A stretch of DNA of 64,000 nucleotides from Bretschneidera sinensis. Taxonomy: Eukaryota; Streptophyta; Magnoliopsida; Brassicales; Akaniaceae. The translations under genes and the position numbers were made by a program. Every line of letters begins with the position of its first letter. The first letter of the stretch is position 1. The stretch covers positions 40,280,620 through 40,344,619 of the forward strand of contig CM043700.1 in the NCBI GenBank assembly GCA_023935145.1. The letters run 5' to 3'. The notes beneath the pieces were generated by a model. That model saw nothing but the letters and a program-made list of their open reading frames with translations. It made no database searches and was not told the origin of the DNA. Below, one piece after another: positions 48,110 through 57,469 of this stretch.

Positions 48110-49910
48110 CTAGTCTAGACCCGGGGCAGCCTCAGCCTCAGCCTCGACCTTGACCTCTTGTTGAGCAGCTGGCTCTTTCTCACCAGCAGGAACTCCGACC
48201 TTGGCCTCGACCGTAGCCACCTCCTCGTCCTCTTGAGGGTCTAGCAGGTTGAGGGCCGAAAAATAGATCTCGGGATGGAGCGCCTCGACCCTCTTCTTGG
48301 CTTCTAAGAAGCCCTCAAGGTACTGCAGACCTTCCTCCTCCTCAACCGCTGTCCAGAAAGAGGCAAAGTCCCAAAAAGCAGCCAAGGCCTCCTCCACTAC
48401 AGCCCGGGTGCGGACCTTAGCTTCTTCTCCCAGTCGTTGCCCTGCCAGGACGGCAGCATCCCTCTCCCAATCGGCCTCAAATCTGGCTTGGTGGGCAACA
48501 TCCCTCTCTCGGACAGCTTCTACTCTGGCCTGGTTAGCTGCGTCCAATGACCCTTGCAGCTGACGGATGAGCTCGATGCTCTTATCCAGCCTATACTGAG
48601 CTCGACCCAATCTCTCGGTCGTATCCAGGCAGCAGCAAGATATGACTCCCAAAAGGACGTTCAACTGTGACCAAATGGGAGGTAGTTAGTCACCATGTCA
48701 AAAATTAAAGGAAAAATGAGAGAAAATTAAAGAAAAAAATGTCATACTTGAGACCCAAGGGCTTTGACCGCGGAGCAGAGAGCCTCAATAGGCTTCCGAG
48801 ACATCTCCAGCATGTCACGGGGAGGGATCCCCATGATTAAGTGTTCCTGCGTCAGCCAGGGATGGGCAAAAATAGAGTCGTCGACCTTCAAGCCCTAGTC
48901 AGGCGTGAAGACCGTCGTCTCAATAGCGGCACCTCGAGACAGGGCAGGGGCAACAAAAGACACTGGGACAGCCTTCGGCTCAGGAGAGCGCCGAGAAAGA
49001 GTCTCCAAGTCGATGGGGGTAGGGGACGAAGCTCGAGGCCTCTTCCTGGCCCTCGACCTAGAGGCAGACTACTTTTTCGCCTGAGCGGCCTTCCTCTTCT
49101 CTAGAGTAAGCTTCTTGGCTCACTCCTTAGCCTTCGTGGTCGCCTCCATCTGTGCTCAAGATAGCCAAAATGAAAAAGTATTAGTTTAAGTTCAAAAGCT
49201 AGGACAGAAGCAAAACAAAGCAATATAGAAACAAAATAAAAAACAAGTATAAAAGGAATACATGGGGTTACCACTCTCTATGGAGGACTCGAAGCACGGA
49301 GGGCAGAGACCGCGCCTCATCAATTCCTTGTTATCATAGAGAACCTCCACGTCTTGGGGTGCGACCACCGTCTCTTGCTTATGAGGAAGAAGACTGGGCT
49401 TCTTGCACTTCCTCGCTCTGTCCAAGCTCCACGAGAATGGAACGTCGAAGTCACTTCCAGCCGTGACGAAGAAGAAGGACTTCTTCCATCTTTTGATTGA
49501 TGACTGGGTATTCTTCAGCAGTCTCCTCCTAGCCCGGGTGCTGACCACGACCCATCCGACCTAGCCGTGTCTATTTATCTGGAAGTGGGCCTTGAATACA
49601 TCCAAGTTCATCAGCCCTCCCACTTCTGAATAGACATAAATGAAGGCCATTATCAGTCGTACCAAGTTCGGCACCAACTGACACAATGCTATGTCGAAGT
49701 ACCGCAACATGACACAAAAGAAGGGGTGAAGGGGGAAGCGTAGCCTGACTCTCATGTGGTGTTCGTACACACACAATTCATAGGGCGCATAGCTCGGTAA
49801 GGCATTGCAAGCCCTCTCCCCTACCCTGGCTAACCTAAGGGCGTATTAACCCAGAATGCGATACGATTTCTGGATCACCTCGAGATCCTTCTCCCTGAGC
49901 TGTTTGTAGC
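48110..49910 (-). pseudogene. Antisense gene of element B, apparently spliced
   Basis: Read on the minus strand, 49910-49272 encodes a block like the plant 'putative gypsy type transposon' (Transposase_28) family: LCVYEHHMRVRLRFPLHPFF, then a stop near 49560, and KRWKKSFFFVTAGSDFDVPF. It ends at a GAGAGTG/GTAACC donor. A second block (49149-48748) follows a GAGCACAG acceptor; it is basic (KRKAAQAKK, RSRARKRPRAS) and ends at CTCAA/GTATGAC. The third block (48664-48110) follows TGGTCACAG, is open for 184 codons, is rich in Ala and Glu and looks like a coiled coil (LDAANQARVEAVRERDVAHQ). Blocks 2 and 3 join in phase; 1 and 2 no longer do. Stops in the first two blocks make it a pseudogene. Function of the family is unknown. 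Confidence 0.7.
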
Positions 49911-50545
49911 AAACTCCCATTGTTCCCTCTCATTCAAGGCCATAACCCCCCTAATATCAGGTAAGGCCTCGTCCATCTCATTCTCAGAGGAAGAGTCCTC
50001 TTCATACTCCTCCGCTACAAGTATGTAGGGCACCATAAACAATGGCCCCTCTCTATCCTCGGCTCTTTCCAGGGTCCCACTCCTAGAAGAGGACGTGTCC
50101 CATCCCGTATCTTCAGAGGTACTACTACTACCACTATTATTACTGCTACCACTACCACTACCACTACTAGCCCTATCTCAGTAACTATCTATTAAAGACA
50201 TGATAAGTAGGAGGAGGAGACTCACCTAAGTCCAAATGGCTTGGACAAACTCCCTCCTCGGTGAGACACTTCGACACCACACTCCGAGCACCAATACCAA
50301 AGACTGTTACTGAGCTGAGACATCCACCTAGATCCTTCTCGCTAGAAAAATAAGAGGACAAGCATTCACAAACTTCAAAGGTAAGAGCAAACACTCTCAA
50401 ACTTCAAGGGTGATGACGAACACTCTCAAGCTCTAAGGGCAAGGACGAACACTTTCAAATTTTAAAGACGAGGCTGAGCACTCTCAAACTTTCTCTCTAA
50501 AAAAACTTGCTAGAATAGAAGTGAAGAAGAATAAGGGCAAAGTCC

Positions 50546-50558
50546 CCTTATATGGGAA
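50546..50558 (-). promoter_or_regulatory. Candidate TATA box for the antisense gene
   Basis: The minus strand reads CCCATATAAGGGG, some 640 bases before the first recognised antisense coding block, with CT-rich leader-like sequence between. Element A has CCCTTATTATAAGTAGGGG in the corresponding antisense position. No transcript data are available. Confidence 0.4.
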
Positions 50559-50971
50559 AAATAAGCGTGGTGAATAAGGTCGACGAAACAGATGGTAGAT
50601 ATGACGTTCGAGATGCTCGAGGCTACTTTCACATTCTCCAAAGAGCCTGCCGCTACAAACGAAGCGGTATATGGTTCTCCCTAGGAACCATTTCATCATC
50701 TAAGGGCATCGTTTCATTCCCTAAGAAAGTCAACCATTAATGAGAGCCATCGTTTTTACAAAAGGTGGCTACATGTATTCAATGAAGCCTGACACAAGCC
50801 ACGTGTCAAGAAACAATCTAAAAAATTATTAAAAGGAGTTGGGCCCCAAAGGAACCAAAAACCCAAAAATAGCTCAAGGCATCCTTCATGGGCCTAGAAG
50901 GTAAGAAGCCCAAAAGTAGCTCGAGGCATTCTTTATGGGCCTAGAAGGTAAGAAGCCCAAAAGTCTACCTG

Positions 50972-52250
50972 GAACTCAAGATCTCCAAGGTCGAGCATAT
51001 GGATTGCTCCTCATATGCTCAGCCCAATGTCTCCAAGACTAAGCATACGGACTGCTCCTCACATGTTCGTCTCAATGTCTCATAGGCTGAGCATATGGAT
51101 TACTCTTCACATGCTTGGCCCAATGTCTCCAAAGCTGAGCATATGGACTACTTCTCATATGCTCGACTTAATGTCTCCTAGGCCGAGCATATGGATTGCT
51201 CCTCATATGCTCGGCTCAATGTTTTCAAGGCCAAACATATGGACTGCTCCTCATATGCTCGGCTCAACATCTCCAAGGCCGAGCATATGGAATGCTCCTC
51301 ACATGCTCAGTTCAATGTCTCTAAGGCCGAGATTATGGACTGTTCCTCACATGCTCGGCCCAATGTCTCCTAGGTCAAGCGTATGGACTGCTCCTCACAT
51401 GCTCAGCTCAATGTCTCCACGGCCGAGCATATGGATTATTCCTCACATGCTCGGCTCAACATCTCCAAGGCCGAGCATATGGACTGCTCCTCACATGCTC
51501 GACTCAACGTCTCTAAGGCCGAGCATTTGGATTACTCCTCATATGCTCGACTCAATATCTCTAAAGCCAAGCATATGGACTGCTCCTCACATGCTCGGCC
51601 CAATGTCTCTAAGGCCGAGCATATGGATTGCTTCTCACATGCTCGGCTCAACGTCTTCAAGATCAAGCATATGGATTGCTCCTCACATGCTCGGCTCAAC
51701 GTCTCCAAGGCCAAGCATATGGACTGCTCCTCAAATACTAGACTCAATGTCTTATAGGTCGAGCATATAGACTGCTCCTTATATGCTTGGCTCAATGTCT
51801 CCAAGGCCGAGCATATGGATTGCTCCGCACATGCTCAGCTCAACGTCTCTAAGGTCGAATATATGGATTGCTCCTTACATGCTCGGCTCAACGTCTCCAA
51901 AACTGAGCATATGGGTTGTTCTTCACATGCTCAGCCCAATGTCTCCAAGGCCGAGTATATGGACTGCTCCTCACATGCTTGGCTCAATGTTTCAAAGGCT
52001 AAGCATATGGATTGCTCCTCACATGCTCAGTCCAATGTCTCTAAGGCTGAGCATATGGACTGCCCCTCACATGCTGGGCTCAGTGTCTCCAAGGCCGAGC
52101 ATATGGACTGCCCCTCACATGCTCGGTCCAATGTCTCCAAGACTGAGCATATGGACTACTCCTCACATGCTCTGCTCAATGACTCCAAGGCCGAGCATAT
52201 TGACTACTCCTTGTACGCTTGGCTCGGCACCGCCAAGGCTTGGCAGATTG
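50972..52250. repeat. 48 bp minisatellite array of element B (~26 units)
   Basis: Each unit reads roughly CTCCTCACATGCTCGGCTCA, ATGTCTCCAAGG, then CCGAGCATATGGA(C/T)TG. The GAGCATAT landmark is at 50993 in the first full unit and 52193 in the last, exactly 25 periods of 48, with no net indel. Each unit can fold as a hairpin: CATATGCTCGG and CCGAGCATATG around a 16-base loop. Because 48 is divisible by three, open frames of up to 251 codons cross the array in several frames; I regard them as by-products. Confidence 0.95.
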
Positions 52251-52303
52251 ATTGCCCCTTTATTGAGACCGAACCTTGCAAAGCTTCATTGAGCACATAA
52301 ATG

Positions 52304-52326
52304 TACTAAATGAAGTGGGGGGCTTC
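52304..52326 (+). other. Polypurine tract of element B
   Basis: AAATGAAGTGGGGGGCTTC lies directly before the TGATACAG start of the right LTR and would prime plus-strand synthesis. The same arrangement borders the 3' LTR of element A. Confidence 0.8.
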
Positions 52327-52733
52327 TGATACAGCCTAAAAACACACACCCAATGAAAACGCAACACGTGGACAGCCTCAGATCGAAACTGCAAAACAAC
52401 ATGCGGATAGTCGCAAACCAAAACAGCAAGGCAACACGCGGACAATGCTGGTCCACATAGCAGGATCTCCAGGACACCACCGCCCTTGGCACGAGGGCCA
52501 CCTCATCTCCAAAACGCTATAAAAGGACCCAGGTATGCACATCAAAGGGAGATCAGATTCTTGACCTAAAAAAAACACTACCATTCCTGCATTTCTAGAA
52601 CCCCATACTAACAATGGCATCAGAGTATCTTCAGAGGCATCTTCCTCCAGTGACTCCTTAGCTTACCTTATTTCCCTGTGCAGGTTCCCTGATGCCCGAC
52701 CTCCAACATAGCAGCACGATTTTGGCAGCAACA
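52327..52733 (+). repeat. Right (3') LTR of element B
   Basis: It starts TGATACAGCCTAAAAACAC and ends TTTTGGCAGCAACA, followed by CATCA. Its 407 bp equal the left LTR, with many single-base differences and no obvious large indel. Confidence 0.92.
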
Positions 52734-53101
52734 CATCAGAAGGTGGGGAGAGAATGATAGAAGAAAATGATTTGAAAAGAGAATAATTGAGAAAATAGGA
52801 TGATAAGTACATCTGTACTTTTAGGTTTATGGATTTGTTGCAAAAGGTGTTTTATGGGAATAATGCAAGTAGGGAAGCATTGGTGGAATTGTTTGGGAAT
52901 GAGTATGTGCAAATGATGACATTTGATAGCTATTTGTATAAGAAGTTGGCAAAGGGTGATAGATTGGAGGATGTGAAAATGTTGTTCAATAGTATTGGGA
53001 GTTTGATGAGGTGTAACATTGTTGGGAAGGAGATGAGAGATAGAGCAGGTTTCAATTCAAAATTTAGGCTAATTAAGCCACAACAAAGGATATTTTTTTA
53101 G
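52734..53101 (+). pseudogene. Geranylgeranyl reductase (CHLP-like) pseudogene, 3' part
   Basis: Directly after the right CATCA, the frame of the 5' part resumes: SEGGERMIEENDLKRE, a TAA where relatives have Tyr, LRK, a TAG where relatives have Trp, then DDKY and MDLLQKVFYGNNASREALVE, YVQMMTFDSYLYKKLAKG and LEDVKMLFNSIGSLMR. This is the C-terminal domain of geranylgeranyl reductase. The frame runs past the usual end to a TAG at 53099. Codons are AT-rich (TTG, AAT, GAT), unlike the GC-rich 5' part. With both stops, and 10.5 kb of retrotransposon inside, this copy cannot be functional. Confidence 0.92.
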
Positions 53102-54790
53102 TTTTGGTTTTGTTTGATGTAGACTTGGGTGTTTTTTTTTATATTTTTTTTATGGATCATCTCTGAATTATTTATATAATAGATTCAGATTCGATATCTT
53201 ATTTTATTTTAATATATCAAAAAAATTATTTGGATATTTAAAAATAAAATTAAATGTATTACACTATCTAGTAATTTATTGAAATTTTGTGTCAATCTTA
53301 TTGATAGAGAAATTTTTTGTCTGTCACAAAGGGTTCATTCAAACACTTGCAAAGAACTAATCACAAATTGACATGCATCTTTCCATGATAGATAAACTAA
53401 TTAGCGTTTGCCACATGTCACAAAGTTTTCTTTAATCAAATTTAGTCATATTGTATTGATATTTATCTCTAATAAATAAATAAATAATAATTAAAGATAA
53501 TTATCAATGATGGTTCAAAATAAATGAAATTCTTCCACCAATCTTCTTTAAATAGAGGTGTCTACAAGTTCTAAGGTTGGAGCTCTTCAACCAAATATGA
53601 AAGCCCAAAACGAAACAGAGTTATTAGTAGAAAAAAGCTTGAAAAATAGGAAAGAAGTAAGATAAAGAAAAAAGATCATGATTCTCTTCATTTGAGAATT
53701 GAAATGGAGTCAAGTCTATAGTGAGATTGAATGTCACATCATCAAATAGAAAATATTTAAATTTAAGTTTGTCATGGTGACATTAAATCTCACCATAAAC
53801 TTGACTTACATTTCAATTAACAAATTGAGAGAATCGTGATTCAAGAAAAAAAACTATTGCTCAAACTTTAACGGGATGGTTAAGGTTCACATTTCTCGTT
53901 AAGAGTGTTTGAGTTTGAGTTTTTTTACACATTATTGGTGAAACAAATTTTACAAAGTGATTTGACATAAAACAATATTTGTGTCTGGCTCACGTGTAAG
54001 ACACTTTCAACTTCTCTTACTTTAATGTTATACATTTACCCCTAAAATCCGGGACTTAATTCTAGTAAGAAGAATGTTCTTACAGTAACTTGGTGAAAAC
54101 AATTTCCCTTGTTAGGCATCTTCAATCACCAAATAAAATTCCATATACCATTTATTTGCGATGATGAAGAACTACTAGATAGCTACCAAATCCTGAGCTG
54201 GATGATCAATTCTTTTAGCAACAAGGTAAGCAGATTTTACCGGAAAATAGCCCTTTTAATTGGAGTGTCATACCATTCTGTAAGAAAAAATTCTTGCTTT
54301 AGCACTGTATCATAAGAGATATATAGCATAAGAGTTTATCTTATCCTTGAATAAAAATAAAATATATTTTTTTCTCGTATTATTTAACGATGAGATGGAC
54401 ATGTATTTCGTATGGTACTGTGGTAAACAATAATTTTTTTTCTATCAGACCTGTGAAATTTACTAATGGCTAAAACGTTAAGCTTGAAATTAGAATCATA
54501 GATAAGAACATTGGCTACCTCTAGCTTGCAAAAACTGTAACATAGTTTTTATTATGTTGAGTTATAAAATAGTCAATTCCTTTTACGCATTAGTAAAATG
54601 AAAATGAATCAAATTATTATAACAAAGAATCAAATAGCAACTGAGTCTCAACTTAATGTAACAAAGAATCATAGTTCATATCTTAATTTTACACATGCAC
54701 AAGATAAAATTAGCATAACTATACACACAATGTGTAATGCATATATCATATACAAAATTTGTTCTCATGAAATAATTATATGTTACCATT
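53102..54790. other. AT-rich intergenic DNA
   Basis: No gene or repeat with definable ends was recognised. I looked here for the missing N-terminal exons of the FAD monooxygenase at 54.8 kb (GxGxxG motif) and did not find them. Confidence 0.5.
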
Positions 54791-54814
54791 CTTCATTTTT
54801 AACGATAACAAATC

Positions 54815-55290
54815 CAGAAGTAATTAAAAAGGAAGTAATTGAGAACTATGCCAGAAGCAATCTAAGTGAAGAAAACATGACATTGGCTGGTGATGCGATG
54901 CACCCAATGACACCTGACTTAGCACAAGGTGGTGGTTCTACACTGGAGGATGCAGTTGTACTCGGCAGACACATTGGTAAATCTTTTATCGAAAACGGGA
55001 AAAAGCTTGTTACGAAGGACACAGCTCGAGCAATTGAGGGTTACATGATAGAAAGGCGGTGGTGTGTTGCAGCATTAATCTTGGGATCATACTTGTCTGG
55101 TTGGGCGCAACAGAGTGGATCTAATTGGTGGAAGAAGTTGTTGAGAGAGGTGATTTTCTATAGGCTCCTTTTCTCTTGGATTGTAAATTCGGTTGATTAT
55201 GATTGTGGGGAACTTCCTATTGTTTCCTCATCATCTGCCAAATTGGACAATTCAAACAAGGAAGACTACATGCTCAATAAAGTTGAAATA
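54815..55290 (+). pseudogene. C-terminal fragment of an MO1/MO2-type FAD monooxygenase
   Basis: The frame encodes PEVIKKEVIENYARSNLSEE, then MTLAGDAMHPMTPDLAQGGG and STLEDAVVLGRHI, the GD/FAD-contact motif region of plant monooxygenase 1/2 (CTF2-like, FAD_binding_3). IEGYMIERRWCVAALILGSY, LSGWAQQSGSNWWKK and VDYDCGELP follow. Relatives are about 400 residues; only the last ~150 are present and the N-terminal Rossmann GxGxxG part is absent from the 1.7 kb upstream. The segment before AGDAMHP is shortened, lacking the usual tryptophan-rich region. It is most likely a gene fragment; an unusual long-intron gene is less likely. Confidence 0.7.
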
Positions 55291-55335
55291 ATTCTTATAT
55301 TTAAAATATTCGAAATAAATAAAAATTTTAAATGA

Positions 55336-57370
55336 GAGAGAGAAAGTAAAGAGAGAGAAAGATAGTATTTTGATCAATATAGCTTTTTACAATTCATTTT
55401 GTAAAATTCATTTATAAATTCTATAAATTTTTATAAAATTTACAACAGGTCAGCTCAATTTCATAATAAATTCATTTCAAAATAAATTTCAATGTTTTTT
55501 TCTTTCCAAATGTGACAACTATGGAATTTAAAATGAATTTAACAAAAAATTATAAAATTCATTTATTCCGAGCGAAGTGTAAGTGTTTGTAAGAACCAAT
55601 AATTTTTTAGTTGATTGGTTATGCTAATGTGTTTGTGCATCCTATACTTGATATTTTACAATGTTTGATCTTATATTAAAAAAAAAAGCATCGAAACGAT
55701 TAAAGGCTCCTCATCTATTTTTATTGGTAATTTCAACATCTAAATTTATTTTTATAACTTATCAATTAAATACAATTTAACAAAAAAAATTATAAACATC
55801 AAATAGCTTTTACCTTTATAACTGTTTAAAAATTACTTTTAAATTCTTACATCAGAATCAAAAGCTAATCAAACGGGCCTTAAACATTACTATTTTTATT
55901 ACAAATCATTGTAAAAATCATTTTTATAAATCATAAACAATTTCTACTATGCCAAATTTAATTAACCCTAAGTGGCCATGCTATGAACATTTTTTTAGAC
56001 TAGGCCATGCCATGCACGTTAGTTCACCACAAGGAGCACAAGAAGGTGGCGGCAATCTAGTGGTCATGGGTGGATGCTGTTGTCTAGGCCAGGCAAATCA
56101 GTATGGATGGACAACGCATTTTCTTCAATGCATTTATAGTCGGAGATACTGTTTACATTTAGTATGCCTTTCTATAGTGCTGTTAACCTTAGCCGTTGAA
56201 GTGCTTGTTGACTTGTACGGAATGGCTTTAATTTTCCAACAATGATGTCTCATCCATTGATCTCATACAGTATTTTATATAAAGATTTTTAAATAAGGAC
56301 TCAGAGACAATAAATAGATGGATGCCCCAAAATTATGATAGGTGGTTGCAATTCACATGGGGGATAAATGAAAAGAGGTGGTTTTTGTTTTGTTTTTTTT
56401 TTTTTTTACACGGGTGATAAGTTTGTTTTTATTATATTTATTAATATAAAAAAAATTTAGCATCAATTTTTTTTTTTTACAAATATTTATCGTGAGAATA
56501 AACTCATCTTCCGTAAAAATAGATCTACCAAATTATAAATCGCGTAAATTAAATCAGATAATTAAAATCATTTTTGTATTTTGAAAAACCATACCATTAG
56601 TTTTTTAATAAAAATAATTGTTGTACTTAAAAGAACCTTATTCCCCTAATTAGTTATTTATAATTTTATACAACTAAAGGCCAGACATATAATTATAAAA
56701 CTATATACTAATATATTTATAGAAGAGAAGTACTTAAAAAAAAAAGCTTATGGAGATTTGGTGATCGGATTCACCAAATGGGTTCTTTGTCCCTGATCGA
56801 TGATTTTATTCACTTTTTTTACAAAATTAAAAAAAAGATTTATCTTTAATTTGAAAGAAATTAAAAAATAAAAAATTTAATTGATAATATTAATATAAAT
56901 ATAAAACTTAAAAATTAACATTATAAATAAAATTCATAATATTATCCAATAAAATTTTCAGTTTATATGAACCAATAAAAAAATTCCTCTGTTTATTGAC
57001 ACCATCATTGCATCCTTTGTGCCACCAAACCGTTTCTGATTTTAGATAACGCAATTGCTAAGTTGTCAACTGTGGCATTAAATAGCGAAAAGAAGTGTCT
57101 AAAAAACGCTCGAACTGCATAGGATTGATTGCATCAATTACAAATAAAGGGTGTAATTGAGATTAAGCTGATTTTTGTTATTAAAATAAAAACTACAACT
57201 CTACACGGGCTTTAACAATTTCCTATAATTAAAAAATAAATAAATTCCCCCAAAAAATAATAAAAAAATTCCCGTAAAAAAATGAACAATTATTTACCAC
57301 GAAAATTACATAAAACAGAAAGAACAAAAATTAAGGAATTAGATTTTACAGAAAAACTCCCTTTTACAGT
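55336..57370. other. AT-rich intergenic DNA upstream of the CAD-like gene
   Basis: No gene was recognised. A 98-codon open frame at 55949-56245 has no family features. The stretch near 55750-55900 (TTATAAACATCAAATAGCTT) may be a decayed MITE. Homopolymer A and T runs are common. Confidence 0.5.
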
Positions 57371-57469
57371 TCTATTTATACGAACTCAGTGTGCTAACAA
57401 CAACTCCTCCGTAGATTATTTGCAGATATTAGATCCATCAAGAGAGAGAGAGAGAGAGAGGGGGCGAGA
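57371..57469 (+). promoter_or_regulatory. Proximal promoter/5' UTR of the CAD-like gene
   Basis: TCTATTTATACGAAC at 57371 is a TATA-like box about 95 bases before the start codon. An uninterrupted (AG)n run of about 20 bases (57441-57460) lies just before GGGGCGAGAATGG. GA repeats in plant 5' leaders can bind GAGA-type (BPC) factors; that is inference here. Confidence 0.5.

Larger units (their letters stand above)
42203..52733 (+). mobile_element. Element B: complete but decayed Tat-lineage Ty3/gypsy element
   Basis: Both LTRs are 407 bp (42203-42609 and 52327-52733) and are flanked by the identical 5 bp duplication CATCA (42198-42202 and 52734-52738). In order: PBS, gag, protease, RT, RNase H, a second archaeal-type RNase H, integrase, an antisense gene, a 48 bp tandem array, PPT and LTR. 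A second RNase H, an antisense ORF and tandem repeats before the 3' LTR are known marks of the Tat/Ogre/Retand group. All coding parts contain stops, many at CAG, CGA or TGG codons, suggesting C-to-T decay. LTRs differ at roughly one base in ten by eye. It interrupts the CHLP-like gene. Confidence 0.93.

Noticed and set aside
51015..52300. Long open frames (251, 169, 161 and 124 codons) with repeated serine-rich units
   Set aside because: They lie entirely in the 48 bp array of element B. A 16-codon period keeps several frames open on both strands; there is no start context, domain or frame preference.
55949..56245. 98-codon frame with a hydrophobic C-terminal part
   Set aside because: No family likeness, no splice context and AT-rich surroundings; likely chance.
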